Made by a program: the position numbers and the translations under genes. From Brevibacterium sp. UCMA 11754 (GTDB taxonomy: Bacteria; Actinomycetota; Actinomycetes; Actinomycetales; Brevibacteriaceae), in contig NZ_JACBOT010000021.1 of assembly GCF_021532275.1 (NCBI RefSeq), positions 1-64,000 on the forward strand: a DNA stretch of 64,000 nucleotides, in the 5' to 3' direction. The notes under the pieces are model-generated. The model searched no databases and was not told the origin of the DNA. It worked only from the letters and a program-made list of their open reading frames with translations. Of the stretch, positions 34,158 to 42,915 are shown in pieces (the first letter of the stretch is position 1; the number at the start of each line of letters is the position of its first letter).

Positions 34158-35315
34158 TCAGCGCGCGGACTTCGCCTTCGCGCGTTCCATGCCGTCGGTC
34201 GTCGACGCCCACCAGCGTCCCACCAGCTTGTGGAGCTTTTCGAAGCTGCGGTCGCGGATGAAGATGGCGTCGACGGCGATCATCGTCAGCGAGAACCAGG
34301 GCAATCCCATCAGCAGGGCGATTCCCAGGTGGAAGGAGAGGATGCCCACCAGGCCCACGATTCGCGTGTACCGGTTGAACAGCATGAACGGGAACGCGCA
34401 CTGGAACAGGACCGAGGCCCACGAGACGGCGACGACCATCGGCCCCCAGGCCGTGAGCAGGTCGGAGAGCACCGGCCAGGTTCCGAACTGCTGGGTGTGC
34501 AGCGGGTTGTACACCGCGAATCCGTGCTGCCAAGCGGCCCCGCCTGCCTTGTACAGTCCACCCGACATGTAGATCGCACAGACTTGGAAGGCCAGCACGA
34601 CGATCGCGAGGTTGTTGGCCATGATGAGTGCCCAGCGGTAGCTGCCGCCGTCGGTCTCGGGGAACTCCGGGTTCTGCTGTCTCTTGCGCCTGGCGTCCAG
34701 CGACCACCGCCGTGTGGTGTCGGCGAAGAGCATCGCAATCATGAACATGCGATAGGCGTTGTCGCCCTGATCGCCGGCACCGTCGTTGAGCTCGATGAAG
34801 CTCACCCACAGGACCAGGTAGAACGGCAGAACGATGCGGGTCCGCCATCCAAGGATAATGACGACGGCGAGAATGGCCAGACCGATGATCATGGCGGTGA
34901 ACAGCGGCGGGTTGGTCACCGCTCTGTGGAAGAGCGAGAACAGCCAGATGTCTGGGAAGTCGCTCTTGGGTTCGGCGATCTCCCCGTTCCAGGCGCTGCC
35001 CACGCCAAAGGCATAGTGCCTGGCATTGAAGTTCGTCAGCAGCAGGCCGAGTCCGGTCACACCGATGAGGATACGAGTCACCGCGAGGCCATATGTCGCG
35101 TGATAGCGGCCGGTCAGCATCTCCTCCAGCCAGTTCCAGCCCCGCGAGATACTCCCAAGGACGCGGGAAGAGATCGGAATATGCTCGTTCGAATCCGCTG
35201 CCGTCGACGCTGCAGTCTTCGTCGGCGCTGCCTTCCCGGACTTCGATCCGTGCACGCCGATGTCTTCACCCTCGACTTCCTCACCCTTGACGCGGATGTC
35301 CTTGTCACTGCTCAT
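34158..35315 (-). CDS. HTTM-domain membrane protein
   Basis: 385 residues. After a polar N-terminal ~55 residues come several hydrophobic segments: TYGLAVTRILIGVTGLGLLL (about 74-93), LFTAMIIGLAILAVVIIL, IVLPFYLVLWVSFIEL, ANNLAIVVLAFQVCAIYMSG, VVAVSWASVLFQCAFPFML and VGILSFHLGIALLMGLPWFS. The pattern and motifs (NDGAGDQGDNAYRMFMIAML, MSGGLYKAGGAAWQHG, FHLGIALLMGL) match the HTTM (vitamin K-dependent gamma-carboxylase-like) family. ATG 35315 overlaps the upstream DUF5819 gene by 11 bp, so they are coupled. Function in bacteria is largely unknown. Confidence 0.85.
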   Translation of the reverse strand: MSSDKDIRVKGEEVEGEDIGVHGSKSGKAAPTKTAASTAADSNEHIPISSRVLGSISRGWNWLEEMLTGRYHATYGLAVTRILIGVTGLGLLLTNFNARHYAFGVGSAWNGEIAEPKSDFPDIWLFSLFHRAVTNPPLFTAMIIGLAILAVVIILGWRTRIVLPFYLVLWVSFIELNDGAGDQGDNAYRMFMIAMLFADTTRRWSLDARRKRQQNPEFPETDGGSYRWALIMANNLAIVVLAFQVCAIYMSGGLYKAGGAAWQHGFAVYNPLHTQQFGTWPVLSDLLTAWGPMVVAVSWASVLFQCAFPFMLFNRYTRIVGLVGILSFHLGIALLMGLPWFSLTMIAVDAIFIRDRSFEKLHKLVGRWWASTTDGMERAKAKSAR

Positions 35316-36096
35316 CTGCGCACCTCACTTCGTCGGAGGCACAGAAGTACTTCGCGAACTCCTCATCGGACTGGTGTGGTTCGGACACCAGTGCTCGCCA
35401 GCCGACCGGAACCGGCTGGACGCTCGGACGTTCGGCACCGTCGTCGTTGCGCTGTGCGAACGGCACAACATTCTGTCTCGACGCCTGGTACTGGACGCGC
35501 TGGACGTCCTCACCCCAGATCGCTTTGGCCACCTGAGTCGCATAGGCCGTGGCCAGGTGCTCGCTCTCCAGATATCCGTCCACGGCGCCGTCGGGATCGT
35601 CGTACTCTCCCAACTTCGTCGTCAACCGGTCGACGGAATCAGCACCTTTGAAGTAGTCGAGCTTGACGATCGCCTTCTGGTCGTTGGGCAGGTCCTCCCA
35701 CGATCCCTTGATGTCGGAGGCGACCCCGATGCCCAGTCCCGCCGAGCGTGGGGGGAAGAGCTTGTAGGTCGAATGGTCGAGTTCGACATCGGTGGCGCGC
35801 ACCCAATCGGTGACCTCTTCTCCACCGTCGGGAGTCTTCACGACCGCGCGAACATCGAAGTAGTAGTCGCCATTGATCGGCTCGGGAGCGAAGACGCTCC
35901 ACGACTGGCCCCACAACGGAATCATGTACTCGGAGAGGAGGTTCCCCGGGAAGACCTCCCGCGCCGTCGACGACGGAGCTATCCAAAGGAAGCTTGCGAG
36001 CAGGTGAAACGCTGTCAGCAGCATGGCCACAACCATCAGCACGCGTTTGACGACCGGCCGCTTGGCGGCCTTCGTCTCAGTCTTGTCTGTGTCCAT
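35305..36096 (-). CDS. DUF5819 family membrane-anchored protein
   Basis: 263 residues. A basic N-terminus (KAAKRPVVKR) precedes a signal-anchor helix VLMVVAMLLTAFHLLASFLW (about 19-38). The extracytoplasmic domain begins IAPSSTAREVFPGNLLSEYM and carries PLWGQSWSVFAPEPINGDYY, the most recognisable DUF5819 element. The C-terminal part ends with a possible disulfide pair, CASDEVRC. It is upstream of and overlaps an HTTM gene; this gene pair recurs in actinobacteria, suggesting one membrane complex. No catalytic residues can be named. Confidence 0.8.
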   Translation of the reverse strand: MDTDKTETKAAKRPVVKRVLMVVAMLLTAFHLLASFLWIAPSSTAREVFPGNLLSEYMIPLWGQSWSVFAPEPINGDYYFDVRAVVKTPDGGEEVTDWVRATDVELDHSTYKLFPPRSAGLGIGVASDIKGSWEDLPNDQKAIVKLDYFKGADSVDRLTTKLGEYDDPDGAVDGYLESEHLATAYATQVAKAIWGEDVQRVQYQASRQNVVPFAQRNDDGAERPSVQPVPVGWRALVSEPHQSDEEFAKYFCASDEVRCADEQ

Positions 36097-36383
36097 CTCA
36101 GTCCTGGAATCTGGTGCGCCACTTTGCGAAATCCGCCTTGACCAGAACTGGACTGCTCAGGATCTCCCCAGTGGCTAGGGTGCATTCATACAGACTCTAG
36201 GGTACGTCAGTGAATCCGGAAGTTCAGCCCGAGCATCCCCGGTGTTTCACGAACCCGACCTGCCAGAACAGCTGAGGGAACGCATGACTGACATCAGCCG
36301 GCGCCGACACACGGGCAGCACTGGGCATGACTCCGGGTATGACTCCGGGTATGACCCGAACAATGACGGCGAAATGACTGCTC
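36097..36383. other. Intergenic region between CaiB-type gene and DUF5819 gene
   Basis: 287 bp without a gene. It contains a 12-bp tandem repeat, ATGACTCCGGGT (36327-36338 and 36339-36350, with a partial third copy). The promoter of the DUF5819-HTTM operon should lie here; no clear match was seen. Confidence 0.55.
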
Positions 36384-37559
36384 TCAGCGCAGGCCGCGCA
36401 GCCAGTCCTTGACTGCCTCCGTACTCTCCCCCAGCTGCGGGGGCGCGAGATCGTAGCTGGGCGGGGTCTGGGACAGACGGATCGGATTGGCCACCGTCGG
36501 GATCACACGTTCCCCGGCCCCCGCCTCGGCGACGGGCTCGAGACCCAGCGAGGTCGCCATGTCGACGCCCTGGGCGATCGTGTTGATCGGAGCGCACGGC
36601 AGACCGGCTGCCGTCAGGATGTCGAACCATTCCTGATTCGTCTTCTCACTCAGCGCAGCGATGAGTTCGGGCTCGAGTTCGGCCCGGTTCTCATTGCGGT
36701 CGGAGAAGTTCGCGAAGCGTTCATCCTCGGCCCACTCGGGATGGCCCAGCACCCCAGCCAGGGACCGAAACTGGTTGTCGTTGCCCACGGCGATGATGAT
36801 CTGCCCCTCGGCGGTGGGCATCGGCTGGTAGGGGTACAGGCTCGGGTGAGCGTTGCCCATGGCCTGCGGGACGACACCGCCGGCCACGTACGCCGAGGTC
36901 TGGTTCGCCAACCCCGAAAGTGCCGAGGACAGGAGGTTCGTCTCCACCAGCTGCCCTTCACCGGTGTCCTTGCGGTGGGCGAGCGCGGCGAGGATCCCGA
37001 CGGTCGTGTGCAAGCCGGTGAACACGTCGACGACGGCGACCCCTGCCTTGACCGGGCCCGACTCCTGCGAACCGGTCACGCTCATGAAACCGGACAGTCC
37101 CTGGATGAGCAGATCGTAGCCGGGCTGCGGGTTGTCCCTGCCGAATCCAGTCACCGAGGCGTAGATGATGCCCGGATTCTCGACCTTGACGGTGTCGTAG
37201 TCGAGCCCGTACTTCGCCAGCCCGCCGGCTTTGAAATTCTCCACCAGAATGTCGGCCCGTCTGGCCAGCTCCTGCGCCAGGCCCAGCTCCTCATCGTCCT
37301 TGAAGTCAAGGACCACGGAATGCTTGTTCCGATTCGCCGTGAGGAAATACGTCGCATCATCGCCTCGCCGAGGTGGCGCCCAGTGCCGTGTATCGTCACC
37401 GGTCCTGCCCTCGACCTTGATCACTGTGGCCCCGAGGTCGGCAAGCATCATCGTCGCGTAGGGCCCCGCCAGCACACGCGAGAAGTCGGCGACGACCACT
37501 CCTGCCAACGGACCGGTCCCGGACCGACCGAACAATTCCTGCAGATCCTGCTGTTCCAC
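36384..37559 (-). CDS. CaiB/BaiF family CoA transferase
   Basis: 391 residues, normal for class III CoA transferases, which move CoA between acyl donors and acids. Hallmarks: VVVADFSRVLAGPYATMMLADLGATVIKVE (about 20-49), NRNKHSVVLDFK, the ADILVENFKAGGLAKYGLDY region, and GYDLLIQGLSGFMSVTG, where the Asp in GYD is the catalytic nucleophile position. The GVAVVDVFTGLHTTVGILAAL helix follows. ATG 37559. Monocistronic and divergent from agmatine deiminase. Substrate unknown; it fits the acyl-CoA theme of this chromosome region. Confidence 0.92.
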   Translation of the reverse strand: MEQQDLQELFGRSGTGPLAGVVVADFSRVLAGPYATMMLADLGATVIKVEGRTGDDTRHWAPPRRGDDATYFLTANRNKHSVVLDFKDDEELGLAQELARRADILVENFKAGGLAKYGLDYDTVKVENPGIIYASVTGFGRDNPQPGYDLLIQGLSGFMSVTGSQESGPVKAGVAVVDVFTGLHTTVGILAALAHRKDTGEGQLVETNLLSSALSGLANQTSAYVAGGVVPQAMGNAHPSLYPYQPMPTAEGQIIIAVGNDNQFRSLAGVLGHPEWAEDERFANFSDRNENRAELEPELIAALSEKTNQEWFDILTAAGLPCAPINTIAQGVDMATSLGLEPVAEAGAGERVIPTVANPIRLSQTPPSYDLAPPQLGESTEAVKDWLRGLR

Positions 37560-37806
37560 GTGCTGCCTCCCATGGCGCGTTCGAACCCTGATATCCAGGC
37601 GTCCTGTCTTCCACGCCAGACTATACGGACTCCTCCCGCCGCAGACGGGTCCCGGGAGGTACGGAATCAGTTGACCCCCAAGAGCCGAACCTCGCTACAC
37701 TCGGGACAAGCCAACTGCTGCCTGCAGCACCGGGGAGAGTTCACTGCGGTGCGAAGCTCAACCGACCACGAGGCTCAACAGTCAGCCAGACTCGAAGGGA
37801 TGAACG
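37560..37806. other. Divergent intergenic region CaiB / agmatine deiminase
   Basis: 247 bp without a gene, presumably both promoters. I see no inverted repeat or confident -35/-10 pair. Confidence 0.4.
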
Positions 37807-38841
37807 ATGACGTTTCACATGCCCGCGGAAACCGCTGCCCATGACCGCATCTGGATGGCGTTCCCATCCTCCGGCTATGCCTTGGGCGACACCGAGGACG
37901 AGGCCGAAGCCGCACGCCGCACCTGGGCAGCGGTGGCGCGTGCCGCCAGCGAGTTCACTCCGGTGACCGTCGTCGTCTCGACCTTGCAGACGGACAATGC
38001 CCGCCGCCACCTCGGCGAGGGGATCAGCCATCCGATCACTGTGGTCAATGCCGAACTCGACGACGCGTGGATGCGCGATATCGGACCGAGCTTCGTCGTC
38101 GACGACAACGGTGCACTGCACGCGGTGGACTGGGTGTTCAACGGCTGGGGTGCCCAGGAGTGGGCAAAGTGGGATCACGATCAGCACATCGGCCGCTTCG
38201 TCGCGAACCAGGCAGGCGTCCCGATCGTGGATTCCCAGCTGCGCAATGAGGGCGGCGGCATCCACGTCGACGGGCAGGGCACCGTGTTGGCCACGCGCAG
38301 CGTGCAGCTGGATCCGGGCCGCAATCCCGACCTGACCGAGGCCGAGGTGGAGGCCGAATTCGCCCGTACCATCGGGGCGAAGAAGGTCATCTGGCTCGAC
38401 CACGGCCTCTACCGCGACAACCAGACCTTCGGCACGCGCGGCCATGTCGACATCGTCGCGGCCATGCCCAGCCCGGGCGTCATCCTCATCCACGATCAGC
38501 GCAATCCCGAGCACCCGGACTTCGAATTCTCTCAGCACCTCAAGACCCGATTCACCGCCGAGACCACTGCCGAAGGCCAGCCCTTCGACGTCGTGCCGAT
38601 CCCGGCCCCCGAGGTGCTGCGCGATGATGACGACTGGGTCGACTACTCCTACGTCAACCATTTGGTCACCAATGACGGGGTCATCGCCTGCACCTTCGAC
38701 GATCCGATGGACGCCGAAGCGGTGGCCGTGCTCGAGAAGGTGTACCCAGGGCGCAAGGTCGTCGGCGTCGATGCACGCGAACTCTACGCCCGCGGCGGTG
38801 GGATCCACTGCATCACCCAGCAGCAGCCCACGGTGAACTGA
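37807..38841 (+). CDS. aguA: Agmatine deiminase
   Basis: 344 residues of the peptidyl-arginine-deiminase-type family. It hydrolyses agmatine to N-carbamoylputrescine and ammonia. Features: RIWMAFPSSGYALG (14-27), DDAWMRDIGPSFVVDDNG (about 85-102), NEGGGIHVDGQGTVLATR (about 147-164), GHVDIVAAMPSPG (about 214-226) with the catalytic His, and the terminal GGGIHCITQQQP, whose Cys (about 334) is the nucleophile. ATG 37807; AGGG lies 7 nt upstream. No neighbouring carbamoylputrescine amidase gene is seen, so the following step is encoded elsewhere. Confidence 0.93.
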   Translation: MTFHMPAETAAHDRIWMAFPSSGYALGDTEDEAEAARRTWAAVARAASEFTPVTVVVSTLQTDNARRHLGEGISHPITVVNAELDDAWMRDIGPSFVVDDNGALHAVDWVFNGWGAQEWAKWDHDQHIGRFVANQAGVPIVDSQLRNEGGGIHVDGQGTVLATRSVQLDPGRNPDLTEAEVEAEFARTIGAKKVIWLDHGLYRDNQTFGTRGHVDIVAAMPSPGVILIHDQRNPEHPDFEFSQHLKTRFTAETTAEGQPFDVVPIPAPEVLRDDDDWVDYSYVNHLVTNDGVIACTFDDPMDAEAVAVLEKVYPGRKVVGVDARELYARGGGIHCITQQQPTVN

Positions 38842-39023
38842 ACGGCGAAGAACTGTATCTTCTCCACAAATCTGAGACGATATCCTTTCACTGTGGAACC
38901 ATCGGCAGTATAAGGTGGTGAACCAGGGCACAGTGCCGATGCGCACGATCGTCGATCATCGTCGGTCTGCGCACTCACACGTGTTGCATGCAGCCACGGC
39001 AAGCTGAGAAGGAGAGCAGGAAA

Positions 39024-39428
39024 ATGAAGAAGCGATTGATTCTCCTGGCAGGTCTGGGAGTCGGTTACGTGCTCGGATCACGCACCGGACGTCAGAGCTA
39101 CGAAAAGCTCAAGGCCCAGGCACAGGATCTCTGGGCCGACCCGCGAGTGCAGGACACCGTCGAGAAGGCCAACCAGTCGATCCGCGAGAAGTCACCGGCC
39201 GTCGCCGATGCCGTGCAGACAGCAGCCGACAAGGTCAACTCCGCCGCAGGAGCCGGTGCAGCAGGCACCGGTGCCGCCGGAGCCGGCGCAGCCTCCACTG
39301 GCAGCAAGTCCGCTGGGACCCCAGGTGCCACGTCCACGGGCACCCCTGAGGTTAAGGACGATGTCATGGCAGACCCCATGCGCGATCTCGATGACGAAGG
39401 CCCATCCGGACTCTCCGAAGACGCCTGA
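39024..39428 (+). CDS. YtxH-like small membrane-anchored protein
   Basis: 134 residues from ATG 39024 (GAGAAGGAGAGCAGG upstream). One N-terminal membrane segment, KRLILLAGLGVGYVLGSRTG (3-22), then SYEKLKAQAQDLWADPRVQD, which is the YtxH-type pattern, a helical stretch VADAVQTAADKVNSA, and a low-complexity Ala/Gly/Ser/Thr tail ending acidic (DDEGPSGLSEDA). Proteins of this kind are general-stress envelope proteins. Followed directly by a 40-bp palindromic terminator. The AGAGAAGTGAAGAGAGAASTG tract in DNA is repetitive and may be variable. Confidence 0.75.
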   Translation: MKKRLILLAGLGVGYVLGSRTGRQSYEKLKAQAQDLWADPRVQDTVEKANQSIREKSPAVADAVQTAADKVNSAAGAGAAGTGAAGAGAASTGSKSAGTPGATSTGTPEVKDDVMADPMRDLDDEGPSGLSEDA

Positions 39429-39440
39429 GGCTCTTCGAGG

Positions 39441-39480
39441 ACAACGCTCCCGCACACTGATCAGTGTGCGGGAGCGTTGT
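39441..39480. terminator. 40-bp perfect palindrome (bidirectional terminator)
   Basis: ACAACGCTCCCGCACACTGA immediately followed by its exact reverse complement. It lies between the YtxH-like gene and the converging cardiolipin synthase gene. Confidence 0.85.
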
Positions 39481-39490
39481 CATATCCGGC

Positions 39491-39538
39491 GCAGTTCAGA
39501 GCAGCGAGATCGTGGCAGTTCAGAGCAGCGAGCTCGTG
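39491..39538. repeat. 24-bp tandem repeat x2 spanning the cls stop codon
   Basis: GCAGTTCAGAGCAGCGAG(A/C)TCGTG, copies at 39491-39514 and 39515-39538. The second encodes, on the minus strand, the last residues (LTSSLL) and stop of cardiolipin synthase; the first is a non-coding echo. Same design as at 6290. Confidence 0.9.
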
Positions 39539-41016
39539 AGCCTGGCGACGTTCTCCACATACTTGTGCAGCAGAGGCCGATCGTTCCAGCGTTCGGCGTC
39601 GAGCTCGACGGAGTTCGGCGCGTACCGCTGCGCTTCGAGGTCGTACATCCGCTGGGTGAACTCCTTGTCGACGATGAACATGGTGACCTCCATGTTCATC
39701 GCGAACGATCGTTCATCCATGTTCGAGGATCCGATGATCGAGACTTCATCGTCGATCATGAGGAACTTCGAATGCAGAACGGTCGGGGCGTGGTACAGGA
39801 AGATCCGGACACCAGCTCGCACCAGATCGGCGTAGTAGGACTGCTGGGCCCGTTGCGTCACCCAATGGTCGCTCGTCTCCCCCACATACAGACGCACGTC
39901 GACTCCGGACCGGGCCTCTGTCGTGAGCGCGTGCATGAGCGATTCGTCGGGCACGAAGTACGGTGAGCAGACGACGACGCTGCGGTTCGCGTTGTAGATG
40001 AGGTGGTTGAACAGACGCAGATTGTTCTCGTCTTCGAACCCTGGCCCCGAGGGCACCACCTGCGCCTGGATGCCGCCGTTCTGCGGTGCCCGCAGTTCCC
40101 CCTGCGAGGCTTCGTCGAAGAGTTCCCCCGTCTCCGAATACCAATCCGTGATGAAGACCGCATCGAGTTCATCGACGACTGGGCCGGTGCACTTCAGCGA
40201 CAGGTCCATCCATTGGAAGCCCTTCCGCAGGTTGCGTCGCTTGTTGTAGGACCGGTCGATGATGTTCTGCGACCCGGTGTAGGCGACCTCGCCGTCGACG
40301 ACGAGGATCTTCCGGTGGTTGCGCAGGTCGGGTCGCTGGTATTCGCCCTTCCAGGGACGGATCGGCAGAGCTCGGCGCCACGCCACTCCCGATGAGTTGA
40401 GCCGCTTGACCAACTCCGAGTAGCCGGGATATCCCAGTGAGCCCAGATGGTCGATGAGGATTCTCACCTCCACCCCGCGCTCGTGCGCGGCCAGCAGCGA
40501 TTCGAAGAGCCGCCTCGTCGTGTCATCGATGGCGACGATGTAGAACTCGAAGTGGACGAACCGGGTGGCCGCATCGATCTGGTCGGCCATCGCCTCCATG
40601 CACGCATGGTTGTCGATCTGCAGGTCGAAGGCGTTGCCGTGCGTCATCGGCAGCGCGCCCAGATCGAAGTTCAGCTGTGCTGCAGTGCTCAGCGGTTCGG
40701 GCATGTGGGCGGAGTCGCCGATGATCGCCCGATCATCGGTCTGGTCCCGGAAGATGTCGTTGACGAGCACCTGTTTGTCCCGCCGCCTCTTCGGCAGCTT
40801 CGCTGAGCCGAGCAGCAGGAACGCGAGGATTCCGACGTAGGGGATGAGGAAGATTGCGAGCAGCCAGCCGAGCGCGACAGATGGTCTGCGGTTGTGCGGA
40901 ATCCAGCCCAGCGCAACGATGCGGATGATCAAGTCGATGGCCAGAAGTGTGAATATCAGCCAGTTCGGCCACGCCTGATCGATTGAAAAGAAAAGATAGT
41001 TCTCCAATCCGGTCAT
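39520..41016 (-). CDS. cls: Cardiolipin synthase (phospholipase D type)
   Basis: 498 residues. It makes cardiolipin from phosphatidylglycerol at the membrane. Two N-terminal TM segments: WLIFTLLAIDLIIRIVALGW (about 19-38) and VALGWLLAIFLIPYVGILAFLLLG. Two PLD/HKD motifs are intact: NHRKILVVDGEVAYTGSQN (about 231-249) and LHSKFLMIDDEVSIIGSSN (about 417-435). QIDAATRFVHFEFYIVAIDD and YNANRSVVVCSPYFVPDESL flank the catalytic halves. ATG 41016. The 3' end is duplicated as a 24-bp repeat. It converges on the YtxH-like gene. Confidence 0.93.
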   Translation of the reverse strand: MTGLENYLFFSIDQAWPNWLIFTLLAIDLIIRIVALGWIPHNRRPSVALGWLLAIFLIPYVGILAFLLLGSAKLPKRRRDKQVLVNDIFRDQTDDRAIIGDSAHMPEPLSTAAQLNFDLGALPMTHGNAFDLQIDNHACMEAMADQIDAATRFVHFEFYIVAIDDTTRRLFESLLAAHERGVEVRILIDHLGSLGYPGYSELVKRLNSSGVAWRRALPIRPWKGEYQRPDLRNHRKILVVDGEVAYTGSQNIIDRSYNKRRNLRKGFQWMDLSLKCTGPVVDELDAVFITDWYSETGELFDEASQGELRAPQNGGIQAQVVPSGPGFEDENNLRLFNHLIYNANRSVVVCSPYFVPDESLMHALTTEARSGVDVRLYVGETSDHWVTQRAQQSYYADLVRAGVRIFLYHAPTVLHSKFLMIDDEVSIIGSSNMDERSFAMNMEVTMFIVDKEFTQRMYDLEAQRYAPNSVELDAERWNDRPLLHKYVENVARLTSSLL

Positions 41017-41250
41017 GTCCTTACTCTTCCGGTCTGCGGGCCGTCAACGCCGGGAGCCGCGCTCAGACTCCCAGGCATCAGAGCTCAAGCTGTCTTGAGA
41101 AGTTCGCCGTCGGTCTCGTCTGGCACCATCGTATCCTGCCGCATGATTCCCAAGGAGATCGCCCCAGCGGCCCACCCCGCCTCCGCCGAGGACAACAGTC
41201 ACAGTCATAATGGAAGGCGACGACCAGACACAGAGGCGAAGGTGCTGACA

Positions 41251-41949
41251 GTGATTCGAGATATCTCCCCCGAGGGGTCCGACCGTTCGGACCTCGCCGA
41301 TTCCTCCAGCCGCGGGCCCGATGTGCCCGACCCCTCGGCCGTGCCGATCAAGCCCGCCGTCAGCGTGCTCATGATCCGCGACGGTGCCACCGGCCTCGAG
41401 GTCTTCGTCCAGCATCGGGTGTCGACGATGGACTTCGCCGCCGGCGTCGTCGTCTTCCCCGGCGGCCGCGTCGATCCCATCGATGAGCGGACCGCGGCCT
41501 CCATCGCGGTTCCCGATCCGCAGAGTCATCAGGCAGCGTGGGAGGACTCCACCATCGCCGAGGTGGCCGATGGCTGGCGCATTCTGCTCGCCACCGCTGT
41601 GCGTGAGGTCGAAGAGGAGACAGGAGCCGTGCTCGACCCGGCAGGGCTGAAGCCGTGGGCGAACTGGGTGACCCCGGCGGGGCGCCCGAAGCGATTCGAC
41701 ACCTACTTCTACGCGCTCTCGGCCGGCGACCTTGAGTCGGCCCATCATCAGACCACCGAGGCGCATTCGAGTGAATGGATGTCGGTGGCCCAGATCCTGA
41801 CCGCCGAAGCCGAGGAGCGTCTGAAGCTGATGCGCCCGACACTCGTGCTCATGCGCGAGCTCGACACGTTCGACACCGTCGCCGAGGTGGTCGGATCCGA
41901 CCGGAGCATCGACCCGGTCCGCCCGGAGTTCCCCGGCAGGCACGGCTGA
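41251..41949 (+). CDS. NUDIX hydrolase (NUDT19-like split box)
   Basis: About 232 residues from GTG 41251 (GAAGG about 8 nt upstream; other starts at 41242 and 41095 are less supported). Beta strand SVLMIRDGATGLEVFVQHRV leads to FAAGVVVFPGGRVDP. The Nudix helix TAVREVEEETGAVLD comes about 40 residues later, so the box is split by an insertion, as in NUDT19-type CoA/acyl-CoA diphosphatases. PAGRPKRFDTYFYALS follows. A role in CoA-ester turnover would suit the crotonase next door, but the substrate is inferred. The stop lies in a 24-bp tandem repeat. Confidence 0.85.
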   Translation: MIRDISPEGSDRSDLADSSSRGPDVPDPSAVPIKPAVSVLMIRDGATGLEVFVQHRVSTMDFAAGVVVFPGGRVDPIDERTAASIAVPDPQSHQAAWEDSTIAEVADGWRILLATAVREVEEETGAVLDPAGLKPWANWVTPAGRPKRFDTYFYALSAGDLESAHHQTTEAHSSEWMSVAQILTAEAEERLKLMRPTLVLMRELDTFDTVAEVVGSDRSIDPVRPEFPGRHG

Positions 41950-42005
41950 GCCGCGCCGGCCAGTCACGGCTGAACCGCGAAGGGCCGTCAGCTGAGCCGT
42001 TCGCA
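41941..42005. repeat. 24-bp tandem repeat x2.7 spanning the Nudix gene stop
   Basis: Units begin CACGGCTGAGCCGCG (41941), CACGGCTGAACCGCG (41965) and CAGCTGAGCCG (41989). The TGA at 41947-41949 ends the gene, and the later copies are non-coding. Confidence 0.8.
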
Positions 42006-42028
42006 CATCACAACTGCGTCGCTGCGCC

Positions 42029-42883
42029 TCAGCCCTTCGACCGTTTGGCCATGCGCGCCAGCCGTTCCGTGACGACCTCGCGCTGCTCGTCGGTGCCGAT
42101 CAGGGAAGCCAGCGCGTCCTGCTCCGCATCGAGGCCCGTGGCCAGGTCGGCCTCATAGGAAAGGTCGACGAGCTTCTTCGCCCACACGAGTGCCGAGCGT
42201 GATTTCCCCGCGATGTCGGCGGCAAGTTCGAGAGCTCGCTCTACCGGGTCATCGGCCAGCTCTTCGACGAGACCGATCCGCAGCGCCTCCTCGGCGCCGA
42301 TGGCCTCGCCTGTGGCGATGAGCTTCTTCGCCGTTCCGGGCCCGACCAGGCGCGGCAGCAGCTGAGTTCCGCACATGTCCGGGATGATCCCCCATTTGAT
42401 CTCCATCAGCGAAAGCTGGACGTCGGGTCCGGCGATGCGGATGTCCGTGCCCAGTGCGATCTGCATCCCGCCGCCGAGCGCCGGACCCCTGAGCCCGGCG
42501 ATGACCGGAACCTCGATCAGGGACCACACGTGCACGGCCTTCTGCGCCAGTGCCCGAGCGGACCCGAGCCGCTCACCCACGTCGACGGCGCCTGCTGTCG
42601 ATGACTCGGACCCCGCACCCGCCTCGGCGGAGGTCGTCGCGGTGCCTTCCTCCGCGAGCCTGGACATCTCGGTGAAGTCCAGGCCAGCACTGAACGCCCG
42701 TCCGCGGCCGGAGAGCACGACGGCCCTGACCTCAGTCGATTCCCTGAGCGTGAGGCCGACCTCGACGAGGTCCTCGAACACCTCTCTGGTCAGTGAATTG
42801 AGCTTCTCGGCGCGGTCGATCTCCACATGGGCGACGCCCCGGTTGATCGTATAGGTGACGTTCGAATGTGCTGCGTGGAGCAT
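42029..42883 (-). CDS. Enoyl-CoA hydratase/isomerase (crotonase) family protein
   Basis: 284 residues from ATG 42883, with CCGGAGG 6 nt upstream (a start at 43012 would run into the MFS gene). Crotonase motifs: DRAEKLNSLTREVFEDLVEV (about 21-40), GRGRAFSAGLDFTEMSRLAE (about 57-76), LRGPALGGGMQIALGTDIRI (about 129-148), and MEIKWGIIPDMCGTQLLPRLVG with a catalytic acid region (about 159-180). An unusual Ala/Ser/Glu-rich insert, TSAEAGAGSESSTAGAVDVG (about 83-102), extends the loop after the first oxyanion segment. GLDFTEMSR resembles the 2,4-dienoyl/enoyl isomerase subgroup. Confidence 0.9.
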   Translation of the reverse strand: MLHAAHSNVTYTINRGVAHVEIDRAEKLNSLTREVFEDLVEVGLTLRESTEVRAVVLSGRGRAFSAGLDFTEMSRLAEEGTATTSAEAGAGSESSTAGAVDVGERLGSARALAQKAVHVWSLIEVPVIAGLRGPALGGGMQIALGTDIRIAGPDVQLSLMEIKWGIIPDMCGTQLLPRLVGPGTAKKLIATGEAIGAEEALRIGLVEELADDPVERALELAADIAGKSRSALVWAKKLVDLSYEADLATGLDAEQDALASLIGTDEQREVVTERLARMAKRSKG

Positions 42884-42915
42884 GAAGTCCTCCGGTTCCA
42901 AAGCTGAACGAATGA

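Noticed and set aside
34002..35651. 549-codon plus-strand frame opposite the HTTM gene
   Set aside because: Arg/His/Gln-rich translation with no family resemblance, opposite two recognised genes; a typical high-GC shadow frame.
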